Below, piece by piece: positions 17,442 to 26,528 of a DNA stretch of 64,000 bases. Within the stretch, counting starts at the first letter, position 1; every line of letters begins with the position of its first letter. The position numbers were made by a program, and so were the translations under genes. Origin of the DNA: Rhodanobacter panaciterrae (lineage in GTDB: Bacteria > Pseudomonadota > Gammaproteobacteria > Xanthomonadales > Rhodanobacteraceae); contig NZ_BMXT01000002.1 in the NCBI RefSeq assembly GCF_014651895.1, positions 496,001-560,000 on the forward strand, read 5' to 3'. The notes beneath the pieces are model-generated. The model was not told the origin of the DNA, ran no database searches, and was given only the letters and a program-made list of their open reading frames with translations.

Positions 17442-18140
17442 TCAAGCCGCCGACGCGCGCAGGTCTTCCAGCAGGGTGCCGAATTGTTGCACTTCTTCCT
17501 CGTGCTCCGGATCTCGCCAGGTTTCCTGCAGCGCGTCGGCATACCAGCGGCGCATGCCCGGCAGCTCACGCAGACGTTGTGCGTAGGCAGCAGCTATATC
17601 GCCCAGCGGCAGCCCATAGGTCTGGATGCGGAACGCCACCGGTGCGAAGAACGCATCGACCGCACCGAACGCATTGCCGGCCAGGAACGGTCCACCGAAG
17701 CGGGCCAGGCCCTCGCTCCACAGCTCATCGATACGCGCGATATCGGCGCGCAAGGCCGTCGGCAAATCATCCGGCAACCGAATGCGCAAACCGCAGCTCA
17801 GTGCGCAACGCGAACGCAGCGCAGCGAAACCCGAATGCATTTCGGCAACCGCGCAGCGCGCCCATGCGCGCGTTTTCGGATCCGCTGGCCATACGCCCGG
17901 ATGACGCTCGGCCAGATATTCGACGATCGCCAGCGAATCCCACACCACCGTGTCGCCGTCGCGCAGGCATGGCACCTTGCCGTTGGGCGAGAACGTGCGG
18001 AATGCGCTCCAGCTCGATCCGGTACCGGGCGCGAACGACACCAGCCGCTCATCGAACGGGATGCCAAGCTCGCTCAGCAGCAGCCAAGGCCGCAACGACC
18101 ACGACGAGTAGTTCTTGTTGGCGATATACAGCTCGTACAT
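17442..18140 (-). CDS. Glutathione S-transferase family protein
   Basis: A 232-residue protein with the GST fold. The N-terminal thioredoxin-like domain (1-80) begins MYELYIANKNYSSWSLRPWLLL, where the Ser/Trp-rich SSWS replaces the usual SxxC site. It includes the glutathione-contacting NGKVPCL and VWDSLAIVEYLAE. An all-helical C-terminal domain follows. This is the subclass often annotated as YfcF/zeta-like. The ATG at 18140 was chosen, because upstream extension lacks similarity. It lies downstream of the EamA exporter gene on the same strand (22 bp), so the two may be cotranscribed. Confidence 0.88.
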   Translation of the reverse strand: MYELYIANKNYSSWSLRPWLLLSELGIPFDERLVSFAPGTGSSWSAFRTFSPNGKVPCLRDGDTVVWDSLAIVEYLAERHPGVWPADPKTRAWARCAVAEMHSGFAALRSRCALSCGLRIRLPDDLPTALRADIARIDELWSEGLARFGGPFLAGNAFGAVDAFFAPVAFRIQTYGLPLGDIAAAYAQRLRELPGMRRWYADALQETWRDPEHEEEVQQFGTLLEDLRASAA

Positions 18141-18162
18141 GCGGCGGCTCTCCTCGTGTGAG

Positions 18163-19083
18163 TTAGTTCTGTTCGCAGGTATCAGGCACTGTCGCCACAC
18201 GCGGAACGGCGCGCCGCCGCGCATTCGCCAGCACCACGCCGCCGACGGTGATCACGCCACCGACCAGGGTCAGCACACCCGGCCGCTCGCCCAGCCACAG
18301 CCAGCCGATCAGCACTGCGATCGGTGGCGAGAAGTAGATGAAGGTGGATACCTGCGACGCGGAGGCGCGCCGCAGCGCCGCGTTCCACGCCAGATAGCCG
18401 ATGAAGGTGGGCGCGATGCCCAGCCACAGCAGCGCGGCGATATGCGACCACGGCGCGCTCTGCAATGCCTGCGGCAACTGCCAGCCCAGCGGCACAGTAG
18501 CCAGCGTGCCGGCAAAGAATGTGAACGCGGTGACGCCGACCATGCTGTTGCGCGCGAACAGCGGCTTCTGCCCGACGAAGTAGATCGCCGAGGCCAGCAC
18601 GCTGATCAGCACCAGCGCCGCCATCGGCTCGAACTTCACCTGCTTGCCGCTGGCCAGCACCACCATCACCACGCCGACCAACGCCACGCCGAGCCCGGCC
18701 AGGGTGCGCGCGGACAAGCGTTCGCCGACCCACACCGCCGACACCGCGGCAGTCGCCGCCGGCACCAGCGAAATCAGGATCGCCGCGGTACCGCTGGCAA
18801 TCCGCGTCTCCGCATAGTTGAGGCACAGGTGATACGCGGTCAGCCCGATCACACCGAGCAAGGCCAGCTGCGGCCAGTCGCGCTGCGCGGGCAGCGGTAT
18901 GCGTTTCAGCAACATCAGCAGGGCAAAGCACAGCGAGCCGATCGCCAGCCGCGCCAACGCCACTTCGCCCGGCGTGAACGAGGCCAGCGCATAGGCAATC
19001 GCGGCATACGCCGACGACCAAGTGACGAGGGCAATGCCGATGTAGCAGAGCGCGCGCCCGTCAAGGCGCTCGGCGGTATCCAT
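18163..19083 (-). CDS. EamA/DMT family transporter
   Basis: A 306-residue drug/metabolite exporter with ten predicted helices arranged as two EamA repeats of five. The first repeat ends near GVVMVVLASGK and the second near GGVITVGGVVLANARRR. The family motif region GxxLxGERLSA and WLWLGERPGVLT marks the end of helix 8-9. Such exporters often expel amino acids or toxic metabolites. The ATG at 19083 is used; a TTG five codons upstream is also possible. It is transcribed divergently from an Lrp/AsnC regulator, the usual pairing for an amino-acid-responsive exporter. Confidence 0.88.
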   Translation of the reverse strand: MDTAERLDGRALCYIGIALVTWSSAYAAIAYALASFTPGEVALARLAIGSLCFALLMLLKRIPLPAQRDWPQLALLGVIGLTAYHLCLNYAETRIASGTAAILISLVPAATAAVSAVWVGERLSARTLAGLGVALVGVVMVVLASGKQVKFEPMAALVLISVLASAIYFVGQKPLFARNSMVGVTAFTFFAGTLATVPLGWQLPQALQSAPWSHIAALLWLGIAPTFIGYLAWNAALRRASASQVSTFIYFSPPIAVLIGWLWLGERPGVLTLVGGVITVGGVVLANARRRAVPRVATVPDTCEQN

Positions 19084-19159
19084 GGGGACGGATTCCAAGA
19101 TGGGAAAGTGCGCATCCTAGTCTTGCCGGTCGCGCCGAGGAATAATGCATCGATTCGTA

Positions 19160-19177
19160 TTGGCGATGTTTCGCCAA
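19160..19177. promoter_or_regulatory. Inverted repeat, probable Lrp-family operator
   Basis: A perfect palindrome TTGGCGA-N4-TCGCCAA lies in the gap between the divergent EamA exporter and Lrp/AsnC genes. It is the only strong dyad there and lies 77 bp from the exporter start. Lrp/AsnC proteins bind such dyads and usually control the adjacent divergent gene; the assignment to this regulator is inference. Confidence 0.5.
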
Positions 19178-19222
19178 CGATCGAAGCAAGCAACGAGGTA
19201 TCCCGCCTTGGAATCGAAAGTC

Positions 19223-19717
19223 ATGGAAGCAAAGCCCGAACTGGACGGCAAGGACTGGCAGCTGCTCGAAGCGCTGCAACTGGATGCACGCCTTGGCTAC
19301 GCCGAGCTGGGCCGCAAGGTGCGGCTGTCCGCGCCGTCGGTAGCCGAGCGGGTGAAACGGCTCGAAGAGGCCGGCGTGATCAGCGGCTACCGCGCCACGG
19401 TCAACCCGAAACGGCTCGGCTACGGCATCAGCGCGATGATCCGCCTGCGCTGTGACGGCATCACCTGCGCGCGCATCGGCACGCTGGTGGAAGACATTCC
19501 CGAAGTGCTCGAATGCCGCCGCCTGGCCGGCGAGGACTCGGCGCTGCTGCACGTGGTGGCGATGTCGATCAGTCATCTGGAATCCGTGCTCGACCGGCTG
19601 CTGAAGACCGGTGCCAGCAACAGCACCACGACCTTGATCGTGTTGCAGACACCACACGAGCATCGTCCGCTGACCCGTGCGATGTGGAACGCGGCGCTCG
19701 CCATGTCGCGCGATTGA
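19223..19717 (+). CDS. Lrp/AsnC family transcriptional regulator
   Basis: A 164-residue regulator. The N-terminal winged helix-turn-helix spans about residues 6-55 (LDGKDWQLLEALQLDARLGYAEL...SVAERVKRLEEAGVISGY), and the C-terminal RAM ligand-binding domain spans about 65-150, including VLECRRLAGEDSALLHV. The ATG at 19223 puts MEAKPELDGKDW at the start; an in-frame TTG at 19208, behind a GAGG sequence, is a real alternative. The gene is divergent from the EamA exporter, which it probably controls in response to an amino acid. Confidence 0.9.
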   Translation: MEAKPELDGKDWQLLEALQLDARLGYAELGRKVRLSAPSVAERVKRLEEAGVISGYRATVNPKRLGYGISAMIRLRCDGITCARIGTLVEDIPEVLECRRLAGEDSALLHVVAMSISHLESVLDRLLKTGASNSTTTLIVLQTPHEHRPLTRAMWNAALAMSRD

Positions 19718-19784
19718 GCGTTACCTGATTGGCGCATGCGGTCGCCGGCAGCAACCCGAATAGCACTCACCACAGACTGATCCG

Positions 19785-21476
19785 ATGACTGACAAACCCA
19801 CCGACAAGCCGTCCGACGAAGCGCCAGCCAACCCCGAACGCCGCCGCCTGCTCGGCGGCATCGCCATCGCTGGCGCGGCGCTGACCCTGGGCAGCTGCAC
19901 TCCGGCCGGCGGCAGTCGACCGGCCACCGCAGGCACACAGGAACTGCCCGCCGCCGTGCTCGACGCACTGCTGCGCCAGCACATCCAGCAAGTGGTGGTG
20001 CTGTATGCGGAGAACCGCAGCTTCAACAACCTGTTCGCGCACTTCCCCGGGCTGGCGCAACCGCTGAAGAGCCTCGACGCACCCGAATACCGCCAGCGCG
20101 ATCGCGATGGCAGCCTGCTCACCACCCTGCCGCCGATCTGGGGTGGCCTGGCACCGCACCCGCAGACCGTCGACGGCCGTCACTACCAGATCGACGAACA
20201 GGCGATCACCGGCCTGCCGAACCAGCCGTTCGCCTTGCGCACAGCCGACGGCGATCCGCTGCCGCAGGGCTTGGTCACGCGTGACCTGGTGCATCGTTTT
20301 TACGAGAACCAGCTGCAGATCAACGGTGGGAAGAACGACGGCTTCGTCGCCTGGGGCAACACCGGTGCGATGGTGATGGGCCACTACGCCGACAACGCGG
20401 CGAAGCTGCAGCTGTGGCAGCTCGCGCAGCAATACACCTTGTGCGACAACTTCTTCATGGGCGCTTTCGGCGGCTCGTTCCTCAATCATCAATACCTGGC
20501 CGCCGCGCAGCCGCCGTTCTATCCGAGCGCCGATCAGGGCCCGGGGAAATTCCAGATTGCCGTGGTCGAGGGCGACGACCCCACCGGCATCCGCCCGAAA
20601 CTGGCCGACGACTCTCCGGCCAGTGCGATGCAGGGGCGCTCGAAGTTCGCCTCGCGTGATGGGCTCACGCCGGATTTCTGGGCGGTGAACACGATGGGTC
20701 CGGCCTACGCGCCGACCTACACTCACGACAAGCGCGATCCGCGCTTCGCCGCTACCGACAGCCCGAACACCTTGCCGGCGCAGGTCCATCTCACCATCGG
20801 CGATGCACTGTCGGAGGCCAACGTCGACTGGGCCTGGTATGCCGGCGGCTGGCAGCTCGCGCTGGACGGCCATGGCGACGGCGACCACCACGTGTTTCCG
20901 GAAGTGCCGAATTTCCAGATCCACCATCAGCCGTTCAATTACTTCCGCCAGTTCGCGCCCGGCACAGCGGCGCGACAGCAGCATCTGCGCGACGCCGGCG
21001 TCGGCAGCAGTGCCGACAGCAACCACTTCATCGCCGCGATCGAAGCCGGCACGCTGCCGCCGGTGTCGTTCTACAAACCGCAGGGCGACCTCAACATGCA
21101 CGCCGGCTATTCCAGCGTGGCCGCCGGCGACCAGCATCTGGCACAGGTGGTCGAGGCGCTGCGGAAAAGTCCACAGTGGCCGCAGATGCTGGTGGTGATC
21201 ACGGTGGACGAGAACGGCGGTTGGTGGGATCACGTGGCGCCGCCCAAAGGCGATCGCTGGGGGCCGGGTTCGCGCATCCCCGCGCTGATCGTGTCGCCGT
21301 TCGCCAAGAAGGGTTTCGTCGATCACACCATCTACGACACCGGCTCGATCCTGCGCTTCATCACCCGCCGCTTCGGCCTGAAGCAACTGCCCGGCCTGAA
21401 GCTGCGCGACGCCGCCATGATCGCCGCCGGCGGCCCGCCACCCGGCGACCTCACCGCCGCCCTGCAATTCGGCTGA
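19785..21476 (+). CDS. AcpA-like acid phosphatase / phosphoesterase, Tat-exported
   Basis: A 563-residue member of the phosphoesterase family PF04185 (AcpA acid phosphatase, phospholipase C relatives). The N-terminus carries the twin-arginine-like ERRRLLGGIAIAGAAL and then LGSC, with Cys38 in lipobox position, so the protein may be Tat-exported and lipidated. The family metal and active-site blocks are ENRSFNNLFAHFPG (about 74-87) and VDENGGWWDHVAPP near residue 475-488. It probably hydrolyses phosphomonoesters in the periplasm or at the outer membrane. It is preceded by a short spacer and followed by a repeat element. Confidence 0.88.
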   Translation: MTDKPTDKPSDEAPANPERRRLLGGIAIAGAALTLGSCTPAGGSRPATAGTQELPAAVLDALLRQHIQQVVVLYAENRSFNNLFAHFPGLAQPLKSLDAPEYRQRDRDGSLLTTLPPIWGGLAPHPQTVDGRHYQIDEQAITGLPNQPFALRTADGDPLPQGLVTRDLVHRFYENQLQINGGKNDGFVAWGNTGAMVMGHYADNAAKLQLWQLAQQYTLCDNFFMGAFGGSFLNHQYLAAAQPPFYPSADQGPGKFQIAVVEGDDPTGIRPKLADDSPASAMQGRSKFASRDGLTPDFWAVNTMGPAYAPTYTHDKRDPRFAATDSPNTLPAQVHLTIGDALSEANVDWAWYAGGWQLALDGHGDGDHHVFPEVPNFQIHHQPFNYFRQFAPGTAARQQHLRDAGVGSSADSNHFIAAIEAGTLPPVSFYKPQGDLNMHAGYSSVAAGDQHLAQVVEALRKSPQWPQMLVVITVDENGGWWDHVAPPKGDRWGPGSRIPALIVSPFAKKGFVDHTIYDTGSILRFITRRFGLKQLPGLKLRDAAMIAAGGPPPGDLTAALQFG

Positions 21477-21483
21477 GATAGAA

Positions 21484-21590
21484 CTCCCTCCCCTGCTTGC
21501 AGGGGAGGGTTGGGGAGGGGTGCTTTTGACTTTGTCCACAAACTTCGGACAACCCCCTCCCAACCTCCCCCTGCGAGCAGGAGGAGGAGC
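21484..21590 (-). repeat. Paired-hairpin intergenic repeat, copy B (inverted)
   Basis: This is the second copy of the paired-hairpin repeat, in the opposite orientation to the other three. It opens with CTCCCTCCCCTGC and closes with GGAGGAGGAGC, with a central CTTTGTCCACAAACTTCGG segment. It separates the phosphatase gene from pip, ending about 20 bp before the pip start. Confidence 0.85.
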
Positions 21591-21613
21591 AAAAACCACG
21601 AGGAGTCCGCACC

Positions 21614-22567
21614 ATGCGCGAGATGTATCCCGAGATCGAGCCATACCAGACCCATCGCCTCGCAGTCGATGCACCCCACACCTTGTACGTGGAGGAGTGC
21701 GGCAATCCCGCCGGCCTGCCGGTGATCTTTCTGCATGGTGGACCGGGCGCGGGATTGGCTACCTATCACCGCCGCTTCTTCGACCCGGCGCGCTACCGCA
21801 TCGTGCTGTTCGACCAGCGCGGTGCGGGCCAATCCACGCCATTCGCCGAACTCAGCGACAACACCACCTGGCATCTGGTCGCCGACATCGATGCGATCCG
21901 CGAGCAGCTCGGCATCGAGCGCTGGGTGGTGTTCGGCGGTTCGTGGGGCTCGACCCTGGCGCTGGCCTACGCGCAGGCACATCCCGAACGCGTGCTCGGG
22001 CTGGTGCTGCGCGGCATCTTTCTCGGCCGGCCGCAGGAGCTACGCTGGTTCAACGAAGTCGACGGCGGCGCTTCGCAGATCTTTCCCGAGCGCTGGACCC
22101 GCTTCCGCGACTTCATCCCCGAGCAGGAACGCGACTCGATGCTGGACGCCTACTGGCGTCGCCTGACCAGTGATGACGAAACAGTACGCCTCGCCGCGGC
22201 AAAGGCGTGGAGCGCGTGGGAAGGCGGCAGCACCACCTTGCTGCACGATCCCGACGGCCCCGGCGATTTCGAGGACCCGCACAAGGCGGTCAGCCTGGCC
22301 ATCATGGAGGCCCACTATTTCCGCCACGCGATCTTTCTCGAACCCGACCAGCTGCTACGCGACATCGGCCGCATCCGGCACATCCCGGCCACGATCGTGC
22401 ACGGCCGCTACGACATCATCTGTCCAATGAAGAGCGCCTGGGATCTGAGCCAGGCATGGCCGGAAGCGGATCTGCGGGTGGTGCTGGCCGGCCACAGCGC
22501 GGCCGACCCGGCGATCGTCGATCAGTTGGTGCAGGCCACGGATCGGTTGGCCGATCGCTACGTCTGA
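21614..22567 (+). CDS. pip: Proline iminopeptidase (prolyl aminopeptidase)
   Basis: A 317-residue alpha/beta-hydrolase peptidase of family S33 that releases N-terminal proline from peptides. Motifs: oxyanion segment HGGPG (41-45), DQRGAGQS (67-74), and nucleophile elbow GGSWGS with Ser110. The distal acid is in HGRYDIICP and the catalytic His in LAGHSA. The long cap segment with ARAFLGR-like RGIFLGRPQEL is typical of monomeric Pip. The start is close behind repeat copy B and has an AGGAG-type ribosome-binding site. Confidence 0.95.
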   Translation: MREMYPEIEPYQTHRLAVDAPHTLYVEECGNPAGLPVIFLHGGPGAGLATYHRRFFDPARYRIVLFDQRGAGQSTPFAELSDNTTWHLVADIDAIREQLGIERWVVFGGSWGSTLALAYAQAHPERVLGLVLRGIFLGRPQELRWFNEVDGGASQIFPERWTRFRDFIPEQERDSMLDAYWRRLTSDDETVRLAAAKAWSAWEGGSTTLLHDPDGPGDFEDPHKAVSLAIMEAHYFRHAIFLEPDQLLRDIGRIRHIPATIVHGRYDIICPMKSAWDLSQAWPEADLRVVLAGHSAADPAIVDQLVQATDRLADRYV

Positions 22568-22713
22568 ACCGGCGCCCTCACATCCGGCGCAAGAACCGGC
22601 GTATGCGATCGATCCGCATTCGACCAGGGAGTTGCCGTAAACCCGGCTTCCGCCACGGGCGGCCGCAACAGGTGCAATGGCATACTCGGCGTTTTCCGGT
22701 TCGAGAGTTCCCC

Positions 22714-24567
22714 ATGCGCCTGCTCCCCGCCCTCGCCTTCGGTACGCTGATGTTGCCGCTGGCCGCCTACGCCAGCGACCCGAATTCCTACGCGCAGCCC
22801 GACCAGGTGCGCGTGACCCATCTGGATCTCGATCTGAAGATCGACTTTCCGCAGCGGCAGCTTGATGGCCGGGCCACGCTGAAGCTGGAGTGGAAGAATC
22901 CCAAGGCGCAGTCGCTGGTACTGGACACGCGCGACCTTAAGATCGCAAAGATCGAGGCGCTCGGCGCCGACGGCAAGGCCACGCCGCTGAAATATGCGCT
23001 GGCGCCGCGCGACAAGCAGCTCGGCAGCAAGCTGACGATCGCCACGCCGAAGCATCCGGCGCAAGTGCGCATCGTCTACACCACCTCGCCCGACGCGTCC
23101 GGCCTGCAGTGGCTGACGCCGGCGCAGACGGCTGACAAGAAACTGCCGTTCATGTTCTCGCAGTCCGAGTCGATCCATGCGCGTTCGTGGGTGCCACTGC
23201 AGGATTCGCCGGCGATCCGTTTCACCTACGACGCGCACGTCAGCGCGCCGAAGGACGTGCGCGTGGTGATGAGTGCGATCAACGATGCGAAGCATCCGTT
23301 GAATGGCGACTTCACCTTCGATCAGCCACATCCGATTCCGTCCTACCTGCTGGCGATCGGCGCGGGCGACATCGCGGTGAAGGAAACCGGACCGCGTTCG
23401 GCCGTCTATGCGGAGCCGTCGATCGTCGACAAGGCCGCGCATGAATTCGAGGACACCGAGAAGCTGATCGCCACCACCGAACAGCTGTACGGCCCGTACG
23501 CGTGGGGCCGCTACGACATCCTGGTGCTGCCACCGTCGTTCCCGTACGGCGGCATGGAAAATCCGAACATGACGTTCGCCACGCCGACCGTGCTGGTGGG
23601 CGACAAGAGCCTGGTCTCGCTGGTCTCGCATGAACTGGCGCATTCGTGGTCGGGCAACCTAGTGACCAGCGCCGCATGGCGCGACATCTGGCTCAACGAG
23701 GGCTTCACCACCTACGTGCAGGGCCGCATCACCGAGGCGGTGTACGGCAAGTCGCTGGCCGACGAGGAAGCGTTGCTGTCGGCCCGCGCGCTGCAGAAGA
23801 GCATCGGCGCAATGCCGGTCAACTCGCAGAAGCTGGCGCCCGATCCGCGCGGCGTCGGTGCCGACGATTCGCTGTCCGACGTCGCCTACGACAAGGGTTC
23901 GTGGTTCCTGCGCACGCTGGAGCTGCGCTTCGGCCGCGAGGACTTCGACGCTTATCTGAAGGGCTACTTCGCCCACTTCGCCTGGCACAGCATCAGCACC
24001 GAGCAGATGCTCGACTACATGAAGCCGAACCTGATCGAAAAGTATCCCGGCAAGATGAGCTGGGATGAAGTGAAGGTTTGGGTCTACGGTGAAGGTATTC
24101 CGAAGGATGCGCCGCTGCCTGATTCGCCGCGCTTCAACACGATCGACCAGGAACGCACGGATTTCCTCGCCGGCAAACTCGACGCCGACAAGCTCGACGC
24201 GAAGGGCTGGAACACGCAGGAATGGATGTACTTCCTCGACCGCCTGCCCGACGTTGCGCCGCTGGACAAACTGCAGCAGCTCGACGCCGCCTGGCATCTG
24301 ACCGGCACCCCGAACGCGGAGATCGGCATGCGCTGGTACAGCCATGCGATCGCTGGCGGCGACAAGGCCGTGTGGACGGCTGCCGCCGAGCACATGACGC
24401 GAATCGGCCGCTTGTATCTGACCGTGCCGCTGTACAAGGCCTTCGTGAAAACGCCGGACGGCCTGGCCTATGCCGAACAGGTTTACGCCAAGGCCAAGGC
24501 CGGCTATCACCCGCTGACCCAGCAAGTGGTGGAAGAACTCATCGACAAGGCGAAAAAAGCGAAGTAA
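22714..24567 (+). CDS. Secreted M1 family aminopeptidase, LTA4-hydrolase-like
   Basis: A 617-residue zinc aminopeptidase with a Sec signal peptide (1-21, cut near YAS). The exopeptidase motif GGMEN is at 279-283. The zinc site HExxH-x18-E is at H306, E307, H310 and E329 (NEGF). The C-terminal alpha-helical (ARM-type) domain resembles leukotriene A4 hydrolase and E. coli-like periplasmic M1 enzymes. It probably trims peptides in the periplasm. The ATG at 22714 starts a clean signal peptide; a longer frame upstream runs through pip in another phase and is not used. Confidence 0.93.
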   Translation: MRLLPALAFGTLMLPLAAYASDPNSYAQPDQVRVTHLDLDLKIDFPQRQLDGRATLKLEWKNPKAQSLVLDTRDLKIAKIEALGADGKATPLKYALAPRDKQLGSKLTIATPKHPAQVRIVYTTSPDASGLQWLTPAQTADKKLPFMFSQSESIHARSWVPLQDSPAIRFTYDAHVSAPKDVRVVMSAINDAKHPLNGDFTFDQPHPIPSYLLAIGAGDIAVKETGPRSAVYAEPSIVDKAAHEFEDTEKLIATTEQLYGPYAWGRYDILVLPPSFPYGGMENPNMTFATPTVLVGDKSLVSLVSHELAHSWSGNLVTSAAWRDIWLNEGFTTYVQGRITEAVYGKSLADEEALLSARALQKSIGAMPVNSQKLAPDPRGVGADDSLSDVAYDKGSWFLRTLELRFGREDFDAYLKGYFAHFAWHSISTEQMLDYMKPNLIEKYPGKMSWDEVKVWVYGEGIPKDAPLPDSPRFNTIDQERTDFLAGKLDADKLDAKGWNTQEWMYFLDRLPDVAPLDKLQQLDAAWHLTGTPNAEIGMRWYSHAIAGGDKAVWTAAAEHMTRIGRLYLTVPLYKAFVKTPDGLAYAEQVYAKAKAGYHPLTQQVVEELIDKAKKAK

Positions 24568-24572
24568 CCACC

Positions 24573-24687
24573 GCTCCTCCTCCTGCTCGCAGGGGGGAGG
24601 CTGGGAGGGGGTGACGCTCTTGATCTGCAAGCCTGGATCAAAAGCGAACCCCTCCCCAACCCTCCCCTGCGTTGCAGGGGAGGGAGC
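24573..24687 (+). repeat. Paired-hairpin intergenic repeat, copy C
   Basis: This is the third copy of the repeat, in the same orientation as copy A. Its left hairpin CTCCTGCTCGCAGGGGGGAGG is slightly degenerate. The right hairpin CCTCCCCTGCGTTGCAGGGGAGG is intact. It starts a few bases after the M1 peptidase stop codon and ends 32 bp before the hydrolase gene. Confidence 0.85.
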
Positions 24688-24719
24688 GATATCCGTCACG
24701 ACTCCTCCAAGAAACCACC

Positions 24720-25709
24720 ATGCCGTCATCAACAAAACCCACCACCACGCCACTGTGGAAACGCATGCTGTTCCGCCGGCTGAAATTCCTGGCGTGGCTG
24801 GTCGCCCTGCTGGTCATCGTGCTGGGCGGCAGTTACCTGTTCGCGCCGCAGTGGCTGCTGCAGGCGAACTTCAAGCGCGAGGCGATGGCGGCGCACTTGG
24901 ACACGCATTCGGTACAGGCCGGCGATACGCGCTGGAGCTACTACGAGGGCGGTGACGGCCCGACCATCGTGATGCTGCACGGCTTTGCCGCGAACAAGGA
25001 AGTCTGGCTGGAAACGGCCAAGCTGCTCACGCCGCACTTCCACCTGATCATTCCCGATCTGCCCGGCTGGGGCGAATCCTCGCGCGTGGCGGACGCCAGC
25101 TACAACATCGACGCCCAGGCCGCGCGCCTCGATGGATTCGTGCAGACCTTGCGCCTGCAGCGCTTCGTGCTGGTCGGCCATTCGATGGGCGGTGCGATCG
25201 CCGGTGTCTATGCAGCCGAGCATCCCGAGCATGTGGCCGAACTGGCGCTGGTCGATGCGTTTGGCCTGCAGGCCACACCGAATGCGCTGGCGCGCGAGGT
25301 ACTGGCTGGCAAGGATCCGTTCGTGTTCGACGACCGTGCCGGCTTCGCCCGCGCCACCGCGCTGGCCTTCGAAAAGCCGCCGGTCGTACCCGGCCGACTC
25401 ATCGATGTCCTGGTCAAGCGCAACCAGCAGGACCACGCCTTCATCGAGCACACGCTCAACGAGCTGAAGCAGCCGTCGCAATATCTCGCCGTGCAGAACC
25501 GGCTCGGCCAGTTGAGCATGCCGGTGCTCGGTCTGTGGTGCCATGACGACAAGATCATCGACATCTCCGCGCTGGACAGCCTGCGCAACGGCCTGACCGC
25601 CGCCAGCGCGATCAGCGCCAGCACCATCAACGGCTGCAACCATATGCCGATGCTGGAAAGGCCTGAACAGACCGCGCAGATCCTCACTGGCTTCGCGCTG
25701 TCGCACTGA
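24720..25709 (+). CDS. Membrane-anchored alpha/beta hydrolase
   Basis: A 329-residue serine hydrolase tethered by one N-terminal helix (about 21-43). The fold motifs are HGFAANKE (oxyanion region, 87-94), DLPGWGES (113-120) and the nucleophile elbow GHSMGG with Ser155. The likely acid is Asp in WCHDDKI and the histidine is in GCNHMPMLE. It resembles the BioH/lipase-type hydrolases and esterases, with the catalytic domain in the periplasm. The substrate is unknown. The ATG at 24720 gives the anchor helix; upstream sequence belongs to repeat copy C. Confidence 0.85.
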   Translation: MPSSTKPTTTPLWKRMLFRRLKFLAWLVALLVIVLGGSYLFAPQWLLQANFKREAMAAHLDTHSVQAGDTRWSYYEGGDGPTIVMLHGFAANKEVWLETAKLLTPHFHLIIPDLPGWGESSRVADASYNIDAQAARLDGFVQTLRLQRFVLVGHSMGGAIAGVYAAEHPEHVAELALVDAFGLQATPNALAREVLAGKDPFVFDDRAGFARATALAFEKPPVVPGRLIDVLVKRNQQDHAFIEHTLNELKQPSQYLAVQNRLGQLSMPVLGLWCHDDKIIDISALDSLRNGLTAASAISASTINGCNHMPMLERPEQTAQILTGFALSH

Positions 25710-25860
25710 ATCGGGCCCGCTGGATCGGCCTATCCGCGCCGATCCGGTCATCTGCGAGTCAGCCGCCCCAAGCACATCATTGTGAATTGATGGTGACAAC
25801 ATGGGAGAATGGCAGCTATCTCCCGCGCTTTGGTGTGCTTCCTTGCATGAAAACGGAACG

Positions 25861-26460
25861 ATGCAGCAACCGATGAAGCAAAGCCTTATACGCTCAGGCG
25901 TGGATGCGATCGTGCGGATGTCGAGCACCCGCACCAACTACTGGGCCGAACTCGGCGTGGACACCGCGCTGGGCCTGCTGCTGCTCGTCGCCGGCTGGCG
26001 ACTGCACGCCGGCAGCGCGCTGACCGCCTTGCTGGCCATCGGGCTGGGCTTGTTCGCCTTCAGCTTCATCGAGTACTTCTTCCACCGCTGGATGTTCCAT
26101 ACGCGAATCCCGCTGTTCAAGCAGGGTCACGATATGCACCACGAACGTCCGCTGGGCTACGACTCGCTGCCGTTCTTCCTGCCCGCGGTGGTGCTGCTGG
26201 CGCTGGCCGGCCTCTTCGCGCTGATCATGCCCACCGGTTTCGCGCTGCTGATGGCTGGTGCCATCACGTTCGGCTACATCGCCTACGGGCTGAGCCATTT
26301 CACCATCCATCACGTGCGCTTCAAGCGCCCGCTGCTGCGCCGCTGGGCCGGCGCCCATCACGTCCATCACTACCATCCGGGCAGCAACTTCGGCGTCACC
26401 ACGCCGCTGTGGGATGTGTTGCTGGGCACGCGCTACGTGCGGCAGGCCCGCAAGCTCTGA
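25861..26460 (+). CDS. Fatty acid hydroxylase superfamily membrane protein
   Basis: A 199-residue integral membrane di-iron enzyme of the sterol desaturase/fatty acid hydroxylase superfamily. Four or five helices carry a full histidine set: FFHRWMFH, HDMHHE, SHFTIHH and AHHVHHYHPG. These match the ligands of FA2H/Scs7-type 2-hydroxylases. It probably hydroxylates or desaturates lipid acyl chains. The start ATG at 25861 follows CGGAACG; an ATG four codons on is possible. It is flanked by short spacers without obvious partners. Confidence 0.85.
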   Translation: MQQPMKQSLIRSGVDAIVRMSSTRTNYWAELGVDTALGLLLLVAGWRLHAGSALTALLAIGLGLFAFSFIEYFFHRWMFHTRIPLFKQGHDMHHERPLGYDSLPFFLPAVVLLALAGLFALIMPTGFALLMAGAITFGYIAYGLSHFTIHHVRFKRPLLRRWAGAHHVHHYHPGSNFGVTTPLWDVLLGTRYVRQARKL

Positions 26461-26528
26461 ATACGCCTCAGCCGATCCACGGGATCATCCGCGGTATGTG
26501 ATCCATCCTGTCGGCGACGTCGCGATGA

